Below are positions 25,839 to 34,477 of a stretch of DNA of 64,000 nt, piece by piece. The stretch spans positions 3,968,001-4,032,000 of the forward strand of contig OW818693.1 in the NCBI GenBank assembly GCA_942493335.1, read 5' to 3'. The notes below the pieces were generated by a model. It did no database searches and was not told the DNA's origin. It worked only from the letters and a program-made list of their open reading frames with translations. A program made the translations under genes and the position numbers. The stretch is from JAEWSN01 sp942493335 (lineage in GTDB: Bacteria > Bacillota > Clostridia > DSM-8532). Each line of letters opens with the position of its first letter. The stretch's first letter is position 1.

Positions 25839-27011
25839 TCAGCGGAGGCATCCATATGCCGTCGCCCGCACACGCAGGTGGTGGTACGCCTCCATGTTCG
25901 GCATCATCTGGTGCATGTAGACGGCGGAGAATCCTTCGGACGGATCAATGGAGGTCCACGTTCCCATCGCTCCGGTCCAGCCGAACTCTCCAACCGAGGC
26001 ATTGCTGTTGCCCGCCGCCGTATCCATCATGGTACGTACCCCCAATCCGTATCCGTACCCGGCCAGGTAGGAGTTGCCGGGACCGGAGAAATCCTGCTGC
26101 TGTGCGGCGTTGAGCTGGTTGGCCCGAAGAAGGTCGATGGTCTTTCGACCGATGATCTTCTCGCCATCCAGTTCTCCGCCATTAGCAAGCATCTGGGAGA
26201 AGCGCAGATAGTCGCGAACAGTGGAAAACAACCCGGCGCCCCCGCCTTCGTAGGTGGCATCCGGCTCATGGTTGTGATCAAGCATGCCGGGAATGGGGGT
26301 GAGGGTTCCATCCTCTTCCCGGCGGTACGATTGCGTCATTCGCTCCCGGAGATCTCCGTGGTAACGATAGCCCGTATCTTTCATTCCCAATGGCGCGAAT
26401 ATCTCATTTGCCAGGAATTGCCCCACTGTCATGCCGGAAGCCACCTCGATGAGTCCGGCCACCAGTTCGTGACCATACCCGTACAGCCAGTGGGTGCCCG
26501 GCTCAAAGGCAACCGGCACTCCCGCCATCGCCTTGATTTCATCCCGCAGGGTGAATCCCGGGTTCTCCTTCCGCAAGGCGTCTCCCGCGCGCAGCATGTC
26601 GTTGGCGGTATCCGTTCCATAGAAGGGATAGGGCAGGCCAACCGCCATGGCGAACGCGTGTTTCACCAGCATGGGCTGCACGGCGTCCCGGATCCGTGTG
26701 CCGCCCATGTCATCGCGGTGCCGGACCAGAGTGTGGCGGTATTCCGGAAAATATTCATACAGCGGATCATCGAGCAGGAATTTCCCACGCTCGAACAACA
26801 TCATGGCAGCGGTGCAAATGATCACTTTTGTCATGGAAAACAGCCTGTAGACGGAATCTGCATCTGTCGGGCGATTTTGCACCACATCGGCCATGCCGCT
26901 GTAGTGCTCGTACAGCACCTTGCCGTGTTGTGCCAGGGCACAGCCGCAGCCGGCGGGTCCGGCTTTGACAAAGGAATCCAGCAAGGCGGTCAGATCCTCA
27001 TAACGACTCAT
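25839..27011 (-). CDS. serine hydrolase, class C beta-lactamase/esterase family
   Basis: 390 residues from the ATG at 27011 behind AAAGGAG. The SxxK motif is SMTK in YRLFSMTKVII (nucleophile Ser and general-base Lys). The second motif is Tyr in WLYGYGHELVAGLIE, and a glycine-rich GWTGAMGTWTSID segment sits where the KTG-type motif belongs. There is no signal peptide, so it is not a periplasmic beta-lactamase. In a block of xylan- and arabinan-active enzymes an ester-cleaving role on substituted oligosaccharides is plausible, but this is inference. It is followed 26 bases upstream by the GH39 gene on the same strand. Confidence 0.82.
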   Translation of the reverse strand: MSRYEDLTALLDSFVKAGPAGCGCALAQHGKVLYEHYSGMADVVQNRPTDADSVYRLFSMTKVIICTAAMMLFERGKFLLDDPLYEYFPEYRHTLVRHRDDMGGTRIRDAVQPMLVKHAFAMAVGLPYPFYGTDTANDMLRAGDALRKENPGFTLRDEIKAMAGVPVAFEPGTHWLYGYGHELVAGLIEVASGMTVGQFLANEIFAPLGMKDTGYRYHGDLRERMTQSYRREEDGTLTPIPGMLDHNHEPDATYEGGGAGLFSTVRDYLRFSQMLANGGELDGEKIIGRKTIDLLRANQLNAAQQQDFSGPGNSYLAGYGYGLGVRTMMDTAAGNSNASVGEFGWTGAMGTWTSIDPSEGFSAVYMHQMMPNMEAYHHLRVRATAYGCLR

Positions 27012-27037
27012 GGGTTCTCCTTTCGTGCTCCGGCCGA

Positions 27038-28540
27038 TCAATCCAACAGGAACTCGTCCGCACTGTATCCAAGATAGGTTTCCGTTTTGTCCTTGACCGG
27101 AAGGATCTCGACCATCGTCAGTCGGTGCGGGGGCAGATCGAGATCAACCGTGAAACTGCCGTCAGAGGCCATCAGCTTGTCGTCGGTCTGTCGGGGTTCA
27201 CCGGCCGCCCGAAGCAAAGCAACCTGTTCCGCGTTCAAGGAGCGCGGCTTTCCCATGTTGCTCCAGGTCCGGAGCGGATTGGCCATCCCGGCTCCCACCT
27301 CACGACGCAGCAGCATGGCCTGTTCGGCGGAAGCGGGGAGCGTCAGCTGGAAGGACAGGGTTTCTCCCGTTTCCCCGGCCTTGACCATTTGTGCATTCCA
27401 GGCGATGATGACAAACCGGTCGCCCTTCTTTGTCACAACCATGTTTTCGTCCCGGTACAGAAGCTCTTCTCCTGCTTTCGAGAAAAAGTCGAACGCATGG
27501 AAGGTCGGTTTCTTGATTCTTCCCAGCGCCACCAGACCGAAACCGCCATGGAAGGGCGCCTTTGGCACATCGAACTCCTCGAATACGTCCCCAAAGGTCC
27601 AGTAGGAGTAGGAATCCGCGTAGTCGCCGGCTTCACTGAGGATGCGGGCGATGTATGGTGCATGGAAATCCGTGTCGTGCAGCGGGCAATTCGGCACATA
27701 GGAGCTGTTGAATTCCGTGATGTGCAGCGGCAGATCCCTGATGCAGGCATAGTCCGCCATATAGCCGCGGGTTTCCTTGAGTTCTTCGATCATCTTGAGA
27801 GGCCCCACGAGGGAATGATAGCTGTATTCTCCCTTGCGTGCCGGCGGATTCGCCGTGTAGCAATGCCGGGTGATGAAGTCGCAGGGTACGCCGGCCTGTT
27901 CCACATGCCCGAAGAAGCCGCGCAGCCATTTTTCGGTCTCCACACCACAGATGGCGGGGCCGCCGACGCCGATACGGGGATCTACAGCCTTCACGGCAGC
28001 TGCCGACACATCGTACAAATGGAAATACTCTTCCATGGTGCCTGCCCAGAAAGGGATATTGGGTTCGTTCCATACCTCAACCGGCCAGGTGACCACTTCT
28101 TCCCGACCATACCGGTCGACAAGATGCGCCAGCGTTGCGGTGACCAGTGCCCCCCATTTTTCGTAGGAGGAGGGTGGTGTGACATTGCCCTTCCAGTAAA
28201 AAATGGTCTGTTCGCCGGTCTTGAGCTTATCCGGCATGAAGCCCAGTTCCAGAAACGGGCGGATGTTTTTGGCCAGATAGCTGTCCATGATGCGGTCCAG
28301 ATAGGTGAAGTTGAAGAAGGTCTTCATCTCCCCGTCAAGCTCCACTTCGCGGTAGATTCCCACATCATCGCAAAACAGGCCGTGTCCGCGGATGTAGCGG
28401 AACCGGATGGTTTCCTGCACCAGCTTCAGATGGTCCTGATATTCCTGCTGCAGCGCCAAGCCCATCCGTCCTGTGCCCACGCACCAGGTGGCATTGTTGC
28501 GGAAAGGGCTTCCCTGTGCGGGAACTTGTATGTGCTTCAT
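27038..28540 (-). CDS. xynB: GH39 beta-xylosidase
   Basis: 500 residues from the ATG at 28540 behind AAAGGAGT; the longer frame to 28753 overlaps the neighbouring gene. The acid/base is Glu159 in PVEVWNEPNIPFW and the nucleophile Glu276 in LPLHITEFNSSY, the GH39 pair on a TIM barrel. Length matches known XynB enzymes (about 500). It removes xylose from the non-reducing end of xylo-oligosaccharides with retention. No signal peptide. Lies between the GH120-like and serine hydrolase genes on one strand. Confidence 0.93.
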   Translation of the reverse strand: MKHIQVPAQGSPFRNNATWCVGTGRMGLALQQEYQDHLKLVQETIRFRYIRGHGLFCDDVGIYREVELDGEMKTFFNFTYLDRIMDSYLAKNIRPFLELGFMPDKLKTGEQTIFYWKGNVTPPSSYEKWGALVTATLAHLVDRYGREEVVTWPVEVWNEPNIPFWAGTMEEYFHLYDVSAAAVKAVDPRIGVGGPAICGVETEKWLRGFFGHVEQAGVPCDFITRHCYTANPPARKGEYSYHSLVGPLKMIEELKETRGYMADYACIRDLPLHITEFNSSYVPNCPLHDTDFHAPYIARILSEAGDYADSYSYWTFGDVFEEFDVPKAPFHGGFGLVALGRIKKPTFHAFDFFSKAGEELLYRDENMVVTKKGDRFVIIAWNAQMVKAGETGETLSFQLTLPASAEQAMLLRREVGAGMANPLRTWSNMGKPRSLNAEQVALLRAAGEPRQTDDKLMASDGSFTVDLDLPPHRLTMVEILPVKDKTETYLGYSADEFLLD

Positions 28541-28615
28541 CGGATTCGACTCCTTTCGGGTGTTGCGGTTTCGGAGGTCGGAATTCATGATCCGGCCGCA
28601 GCCTGAGTGCCCTGC

Positions 28616-28673
28616 ACTCAGTGGGCGTCCGTCTTGTGCATTGGACTCAGTGGGCATCCGTCTTGTGCCTTGG
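28616..28673 (-). repeat. 29-bp tandem duplication at the 3' end of the GH120-like gene
   Basis: Units 28616-28644 and 28645-28673 are identical at 27 of 29 positions. The right unit contains the stop and last codons (HKTDAH) of the GH120-like gene; the left one is the extra downstream copy. Confidence 0.85.
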
Positions 28674-30563
28674 ATCGATCGACAGGCGGATTGTTCCTTC
28701 CCGCATCTCTGTGAACGGGCCTGCCGGGCGTTTCGGGCCACATGCATCCCCAAAGAAGTCTGTTTCCACTTTGCTGTCGGCCGCTACTGCAGGCATGTCC
28801 GAAGGCAGGCTCATGGTCAGGACCAATGCATCCGAATCCACCTCGATCTCGAGGTTCTTTGCGCATCCCGTCTTGTCGAATCCGCAGAACTCCTGCCAGG
28901 TCTTCAGATCCAGGCACATCTCCGGCTCCGGGTACATCAACCGCAGGTATCCGCCTGGCATGCGGGAATACGCATTCCCTTCCACCTCGTTGTGCTCGTT
29001 GGGCAGGATGATGGCCGCTTCTCCGCACTGATGGAACAGGTTGTTGAAGAATTTGTGGGCCCGGCAGGTGCCGCCGCGGATGAACTCCAACCGGAACGCG
29101 ACCACCTTGGCGAAAAATCCTGCTTTTTCACATTTGCCGATGAGGTTGTTCACGAACCGGATCCGATCGCTGCCTTCGAGATAAATGCCGTAGCCGTTGC
29201 GGCCCTCCCGCTCCGTGTTGCGGTACCAGCCGGTGGATCCGGGTTCAGGCTTGATGGCTTCGCGGTCAAACCGGCCTTCCACATTCCAGATGATGTTGTT
29301 GTCCACGAGGTTTTCCTCGTCCTTCGTGCACTCGATGAAGATGTGCTCACGGGAATCAATGCCGTCCAGGAAGAGGTTCTGCGTGATGCGGTTGTTGTGG
29401 TTGGCCACATCCAGCCAGAGCGCATCGCATCCATACTGACGACGGAACACGTTGCGGCGGATCAGCGAACCGATCGAATTGTGCAGCTTCACGCCGCCCG
29501 CTTCCCAGGAAAGCTCCATGCGCTGCCAGCCTGTTCCTTCGATGAGATTGTCCTCGATCAGCAGGCTTTTGACGAACATGCCCGCGATGCCGCAGACCCC
29601 CGCGTCCCGTATGATGTTGCGACGGATGACGGTATGACCGATCACCAGATCCTCGATCCGGTCATGATGCCAGCACTCGTTGCCGCAGTCGATGCCCACA
29701 GCGTTTGACCAGTCGATGACACAATCCTCGATGATCCAATGATGTCCCCGATAACAGGACAGGGAACCGCGTTGCGGTACCGGCGCGCCGGTGGCGGCAT
29801 GGGCCAGGGTCAGCCCCTTGACCCGGATGTAGGAGAGAAACGGCACCTTCGGTGCAAAGCACTGCTCCCGGTTTGTGAGTTCCACCACATGGTTCTCCGG
29901 GCTGTCGTCTCCTGCCAGGCGAATGTGAACCTTCTGACCGTTCGCCTCCACCCAGTAGGTGTCCTCCTCCTGGGCCAGACCGTTGTACAAGGGCATCTGC
30001 TTCAGCGGCTTGCCATCCACAAACACCATGCCGCGACGATTGAGGTACGTCGTCATGTTCGTTTTTTCATACTCAATGAACAGGCGATCATGCAGGATGT
30101 TCACGGCGCAGAATGGATTGTAGCCCTTGAAATCCTCAGGATCGAGTTCAATTTCCCAAACCCGGATATTCGCGGTCAAGGCGGGATCCTCATTGAATTT
30201 GCGGAACAGTCGCCAGCCGGTGCTGGGTTTGAATTGCTTCACTGGAACAGAGGCCTTGATGAGCACTTCAGCGCCCTCGAACGCCTCGTAGCTGATCATG
30301 CGGTCCGGGCCTTCCCCTCCGCGGGCAGGCTGTATGGTTTCCCGATAGGTGCCCCCATGAATCCGTACACGGGTACCGGGGGTGGCCGCCTTCGCCGCCG
30401 CGTTGATGGTGCGGAACGGACGCTCCGACGAACCGTCGTTGTCGTCCGATGCGCCGGGGTGGGTGTTGCTGACATGAAGCTCCCGATCATAGGTCTGATC
30501 TGTCTCCCAAAAGGCGTGGGACTCCCCGTTGGGGAGCAGGGCAGTCTTGTCATCGTGATTCAT
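28647..30563 (-). CDS. GH120-like beta-xylosidase (parallel beta-helix)
   Basis: 638 residues if the third of three consecutive ATGs (30563) is used, which sets AAGGAGG at proper spacing. The N-terminus carries a DUF1565-like start (THPGASDDNDGSSERPFRTI ... IHGGTYRE) and beta-helix turns. Conserved with Thermoanaerobacterium XylC, the GH120 founder, are EAGGVKLHNSIGSLIRRNVF, ALWLDVANHNNRITQNLF and HIFIEC. The Asp385 (LWLD) and Glu411 (FIEC) line up with the GH120 nucleophile and acid/base (Asp382 and Glu405 in XylC as I recall). The length equals XylC. It should cleave xylo-oligosaccharides in the cytoplasm; no signal peptide. Divergent from the two-component genes at 31189. Confidence 0.8.
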   Translation of the reverse strand: MNHDDKTALLPNGESHAFWETDQTYDRELHVSNTHPGASDDNDGSSERPFRTINAAAKAATPGTRVRIHGGTYRETIQPARGGEGPDRMISYEAFEGAEVLIKASVPVKQFKPSTGWRLFRKFNEDPALTANIRVWEIELDPEDFKGYNPFCAVNILHDRLFIEYEKTNMTTYLNRRGMVFVDGKPLKQMPLYNGLAQEEDTYWVEANGQKVHIRLAGDDSPENHVVELTNREQCFAPKVPFLSYIRVKGLTLAHAATGAPVPQRGSLSCYRGHHWIIEDCVIDWSNAVGIDCGNECWHHDRIEDLVIGHTVIRRNIIRDAGVCGIAGMFVKSLLIEDNLIEGTGWQRMELSWEAGGVKLHNSIGSLIRRNVFRRQYGCDALWLDVANHNNRITQNLFLDGIDSREHIFIECTKDEENLVDNNIIWNVEGRFDREAIKPEPGSTGWYRNTEREGRNGYGIYLEGSDRIRFVNNLIGKCEKAGFFAKVVAFRLEFIRGGTCRAHKFFNNLFHQCGEAAIILPNEHNEVEGNAYSRMPGGYLRLMYPEPEMCLDLKTWQEFCGFDKTGCAKNLEIEVDSDALVLTMSLPSDMPAVAADSKVETDFFGDACGPKRPAGPFTEMREGTIRLSIDPRHKTDAH

Positions 30564-30847
30564 CATCATTCCTCCTTCGAACTCATCCATATCCTGGAAT
30601 ATTGCGGCATTATACGTCCCAATCGCTTTCTTGTGCATCAACAATTGCAAGTGCGCCGTATGCGCGCCTGCGTACCGATCATATCCTTGCGAACCTGGTA
30701 CGGCCATTCACAATGCGCGCTGGTTTATTCATCTGCTTGCCCACTTTCCATCCATATATCCCGATTGTTGTGACAATGGGCAATACAAGCCGTTGATTCC
30801 TTTGACGGAAGTGCAGCAAGGCAATGAATCATCAATCAGGGGGTGAA

Positions 30848-30863
30848 TGCGAAACGTTTTGCG
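30848..30863. promoter_or_regulatory. LacI-type operator-like site
   Basis: TGCGAAACGTTTTGCG, an imperfect version of the palindrome at 31019-31034, 170 bases away. Confidence 0.45.
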
Positions 30864-31018
30864 TCTTTACAGGAAAGGGTGGTTGCGATATATTCACATT
30901 ATTGTTGGAAATCGGCGCATAATATGCAGAAATACCCAAATGGATGAAAATACTTCCAAATACGAACAGAGCAATAGAGAATTCCCATGCAGTGTACTGC
31001 GGGAGCACTTACCTTCAA

Positions 31019-31034
31019 AGCGAAACGTTTCGCT
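31019..31034. promoter_or_regulatory. perfect 16-bp LacI-type palindrome
   Basis: AGCGAAACGTTTCGCT is perfectly symmetric around the central CG. It lies 155 bases before the YesN-type regulator start. The same GAAACGTTTC core occurs before the importer operon at 36395-36404. It does not fit the CcpA cre consensus well, so another LacI-family protein is likelier. Confidence 0.6.
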
Positions 31035-31188
31035 CTTGATGCCTTTCCACCCGGAGTTGGATGCTGGAGGCGTATGATAGGCCCGGCGATTCATCAAGCA
31101 CATTTCTTTCACGCATTGGTTAGGAATAAATGCCGGAGCCGACAAGTTCAACACTTTTTTCGCCGAAGCTATGAGGAAGGGGATACTC

Positions 31189-32853
31189 ATGTTCCGAATG
31201 CTGATTGTGGATGACGAAAAATGGCAACGCGAAGGACTTTGCGAATTTCTTGACTGGCATCGGTTGGGCATCGAAGTGGCGGGGTGTGCACGCAATGGCG
31301 CCGAGGCGCTGCGGATGTCACACGAAATCCGCCCGCAGATTGTGTTGACAGACATTATGATGCCTGTCATGGATGGGATCGAGATGTCCCGGGCGCTTCA
31401 TCAAATGAATCCCAGTGTCAGAATCATCCTTCTCAGTGGTCATGACGATTTCCAGTACGCGAAGGCTGCGTTTTCATTTCAGGCATGTGAATATCTTCTG
31501 AAGCCAATAGAAAAACCTGAACTCGAGCACGCGATTTGTCGGGCTGTGGCGTCGTTGCAGGAAGAAGACAGATGGTTTGCGGAACAGGAGACATTGAGAG
31601 GGCATTTGTTGAAACCCGTGGACACCCGCGGTCGAACACGACTTATGGATTACCTCGATCGCAAGTTGCGGTTGTCCGACCTGGACAACGGGCAGTCGGC
31701 GCTTCCCGCTTTTGCCGGTGTGGAAACCTTCATCGCCATTGTGTCTTTCCATCCTGCCCGTTGTGGCCAGGGAGCCTGCAGCGCACAGACGACGGACATT
31801 CATATGAAAACGAATACTGCTTCGGTGCCTGATATCACCACACTGCACGAACATCTCGGCCAATATATCGGGAACAACGGGGGAATCATCTGCCTGTCTC
31901 CCAGCCTGGATGAGGCTGTATTGTGGTTGCATGCCGCGGTGTGGAAAGAAAAGCTGGACTTTGAGTGGACTCGGCTTCATGGGGAAATCCTTGAAAACCT
32001 TGGTCTTGAATCCACGCTTGCCATGGGAACCGCTTTTACGGAACTATCCGATGCGCAGATATCCTATTCGCAGGCACGTATGGCGATGGGCATCCTTTTT
32101 CTCGCTGATGATGGAGAAATCCTGTTCAGGAAGTCGGCAGAGTCCATGCGTCATGAACCGGAAGTGTCAGGGATTCTGATGCGGGAACCCGGTGAAATGG
32201 CATCCTGCATCATTCACCTGTTTCAGGCAGGTCGCCCGGTGGAGGCTGAAGCACGGCTGGAAGTGTTTCTCACGTCCATCCGGCGGGACAGGGGAGAGGC
32301 GCTGCTTCTTTTTCAATCCTTTCTGTCCGCGTTGATGAGGATTCTGGGAACCGGCAACCATGAAAATGGAAGCGCAACTTTCCTGCAGGCTGTTTCGCAT
32401 GTGACGTTCCTGTCTGCAAATCAGAAGCAGCTCCGTTCCCGTGCTCAAACCCGTCAGCAGCTTGTCCGATGCCTGTCAGGTCTCATGGACTGCTCTTGCA
32501 GAAAAACGGAGGAAGCGGAATCCCTTATCGGGGATATCCGGAATCTGATAGCGGAACGCTATGCGCAAGGGATCGGACTCAAGGAAATATCCGGACATGT
32601 GCATCTTTCGCCCTATTATGTCGGGGAGATCTTCAAAAAGCATGAAGGGGTGGCTTTCACCCAATATCTGAACGATTTCCGTCTTGACAAGGCCAGGCAG
32701 ATTCTCATTGCCACCAACCACCAGGTGGCCCGTATCGCCAGGTTTGTCGGCATCTCGAACCGTTCCTATTTCTGCAAGCTTTTCAAGGACAAGTACGGGC
32801 TGAGCCCGGTTGAATTCAGGAATGCGACGAAAGGAAGCCGTACGCGTGTATAA
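31189..32853 (+). CDS. YesN-type response regulator (receiver plus AraC-type HTH)
   Basis: 554 residues from the ATG at 31189, chosen for AGGAAGGGG eight bases upstream (an in-frame ATG at 31171 has none). Receiver domain 1-120 with VDDE, phosphoacceptor Asp55 in LTDIMMP, and LLKPIEKPE. A long middle region of about 300 residues follows, and then a C-terminal AraC double helix-turn-helix (ISGHVHLSPYYVGEIFKKHE, VARIARFVGISNRSYFCKLF). It overlaps a second, similar regulator by eight bases. Such proteins activate neighbouring carbohydrate importer operons. Confidence 0.93.
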   Translation: MFRMLIVDDEKWQREGLCEFLDWHRLGIEVAGCARNGAEALRMSHEIRPQIVLTDIMMPVMDGIEMSRALHQMNPSVRIILLSGHDDFQYAKAAFSFQACEYLLKPIEKPELEHAICRAVASLQEEDRWFAEQETLRGHLLKPVDTRGRTRLMDYLDRKLRLSDLDNGQSALPAFAGVETFIAIVSFHPARCGQGACSAQTTDIHMKTNTASVPDITTLHEHLGQYIGNNGGIICLSPSLDEAVLWLHAAVWKEKLDFEWTRLHGEILENLGLESTLAMGTAFTELSDAQISYSQARMAMGILFLADDGEILFRKSAESMRHEPEVSGILMREPGEMASCIIHLFQAGRPVEAEARLEVFLTSIRRDRGEALLLFQSFLSALMRILGTGNHENGSATFLQAVSHVTFLSANQKQLRSRAQTRQQLVRCLSGLMDCSCRKTEEAESLIGDIRNLIAERYAQGIGLKEISGHVHLSPYYVGEIFKKHEGVAFTQYLNDFRLDKARQILIATNHQVARIARFVGISNRSYFCKLFKDKYGLSPVEFRNATKGSRTRV

Positions 32854-34477
32854 ACTGATCATTGTCGAGGACGAAAAATGGGAAAGGGAAGGACTGTCCG
32901 AGTATATCGACTGGGCTTCTCTGGGGATCCGGTTCATGGGAGCGGCCGCAAGTGGCGCGGAGGGCCTGCAGCTGGCCCGGGCAACCGCGCCTGACATCAT
33001 TCTGTCGGATATCAGAATGCCTGTCATGGATGGGCTGGAATTTGCCGGACGGGTGAAATGCCTGCTTCCCGAATGCATGATTCTCTTCATCACAGGGTAT
33101 GATGATTTTTCCTATGCCCAGGAAGCGATACGGCAAAGAGCAAGCGATTATCTGCTGAAGCCGGTTCAGAAGGACCAATTGGTTGAAGCGATTCTTCGTA
33201 TTGAACTGATTCTGGATGCGGGACGCCAGAAAAAGGAGTCCACACAGCGGCTGCGACTGCAGATCCAGGAAAGACAACGGGTGGAGCGGGAACACGCGCT
33301 TGAACGGATTCTTTCCGGAAAACCTCTAGGCGAAGGAGATTCCGCGCATGACAAATCTATGTTTTCCGATCATGCTGAGTTCACGGTGGTGCTGATCCGT
33401 TACTCTGACTTCCTTCAGGATGTGTCCGGAACTGATTATGCCCGGGAGGATGCAAGGCAGGCTTTTTGTCATGCCGTTGGGGAGTGGTCCGGCGAAGCCT
33501 GCATCGTGATTCCGGGGAAAGCGGACGGGAATGAAATCATCACCTGCATGCCATCCTTTCCGGATCTCCCCGGTGAGATCACACGGCTGCGGGACAGGAT
33601 GGACAGCTTTTTTCAGGAAAGGGGTCCAGTTGATTTCATCATGGGGGTGGGTGGGTCGGCAAGGAATCCGGGCGACATTCCACGATCGTTGCTGCAGGCG
33701 GAAAAAGCGGCAGACTTGGCGTTTTTCGGGACGGAGAAGGGATACACCGTTTTGACGTATACCCCGGATTCGGGGGAATACGAAGAGGCGGATATTCAGA
33801 CGTTTATCACAAAATCCTCCAGTGTGGCCAAAGAGCTTCTGCATTCGGTCGCCGCCGCCAGTCTGACAAATGCAAAAGAAAGCGGCAAGCAGCTGTTTTT
33901 GCAGATGGAAGCTTGTCATCTCGGCAGAGCGCAGATCCATGTATTTCTTCAGGGAATCATGGGGGAACTGCACATTCTTTCCACCGGCATCTTGAACCTC
34001 CCGTCTTTCGTGGACAGTCTCCCTGACATGCAGGCCTTGCCCCGTTTCGCACGTTTGCATTCTCTTTGTGAATGGTTCGTTGGATCGATCGAACAACTGT
34101 GCGAACGTATCACTGAAGGGAAAGCGTCCCGAGACCGCCACCTCGTTGAACACGCAGTCAGGGTGATGCATGCCGGATATGCAGAGGGAATGGACCTGAG
34201 CACCGTTTCAAGCCGGATGGGGATTTCGGCGAACCGATTGGGGACCCTCTTTTTTCAGCATACAGGAACACATTTTTCCGAAGCGCTGACTCGTTTCAGG
34301 ATGAAAAAAGCAGAAGACCTGTTGATCAACACGGAAGATACGCTATTCGACATTGCCGGGAAGGTAGGCTTTTCAAGTGCCTCCTATTTCTGTACTGTCT
34401 TTCGGAAATTCCATGGAATCAGTCCCTCGGAATACAAAAGGAGAAGACTTGAGGATGCGCATGTTCATGAAATGTAG
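32846..34477 (+). CDS. second YesN-type response regulator
   Basis: 543 residues from a GTG at 32846 that overlaps the end of the preceding regulator; AAAGGAAG is eight bases upstream. Receiver with VEDE, Asp55 in LSDIRMP, and LLKPVQKDQ. AraC-type HTH at about 440-543 (VSSRMGISANRLGTLFFQHT, FDIAGKVGFSSASYFCTVFR). The two regulators are clearly paralogues with the same start (LIVxDEKWxREGL) and are transcribed with one kinase. Whether both are phosphorylated by that kinase is unknown. Confidence 0.93.
   Translation: MYKLIIVEDEKWEREGLSEYIDWASLGIRFMGAAASGAEGLQLARATAPDIILSDIRMPVMDGLEFAGRVKCLLPECMILFITGYDDFSYAQEAIRQRASDYLLKPVQKDQLVEAILRIELILDAGRQKKESTQRLRLQIQERQRVEREHALERILSGKPLGEGDSAHDKSMFSDHAEFTVVLIRYSDFLQDVSGTDYAREDARQAFCHAVGEWSGEACIVIPGKADGNEIITCMPSFPDLPGEITRLRDRMDSFFQERGPVDFIMGVGGSARNPGDIPRSLLQAEKAADLAFFGTEKGYTVLTYTPDSGEYEEADIQTFITKSSSVAKELLHSVAAASLTNAKESGKQLFLQMEACHLGRAQIHVFLQGIMGELHILSTGILNLPSFVDSLPDMQALPRFARLHSLCEWFVGSIEQLCERITEGKASRDRHLVEHAVRVMHAGYAEGMDLSTVSSRMGISANRLGTLFFQHTGTHFSEALTRFRMKKAEDLLINTEDTLFDIAGKVGFSSASYFCTVFRKFHGISPSEYKRRRLEDAHVHEM

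Larger units (their letters stand above)
30564..31188. promoter_or_regulatory. divergent intergenic region with two LacI-type palindromes
   Basis: A 625-base gap between the GH120-like gene and the first YesN-type regulator. No credible gene is seen. It contains GAAACGTTT-centred sites at 30848-30863 and 31019-31034. The right end has AGGAAGGGG, the ribosome-binding site for 31189. Confidence 0.55.

Noticed and set aside
27125..28606. 493-residue frame opposite the GH39 gene
   Set aside because: Antisense to a gene with catalytic motifs in place; no start signal or known domain.
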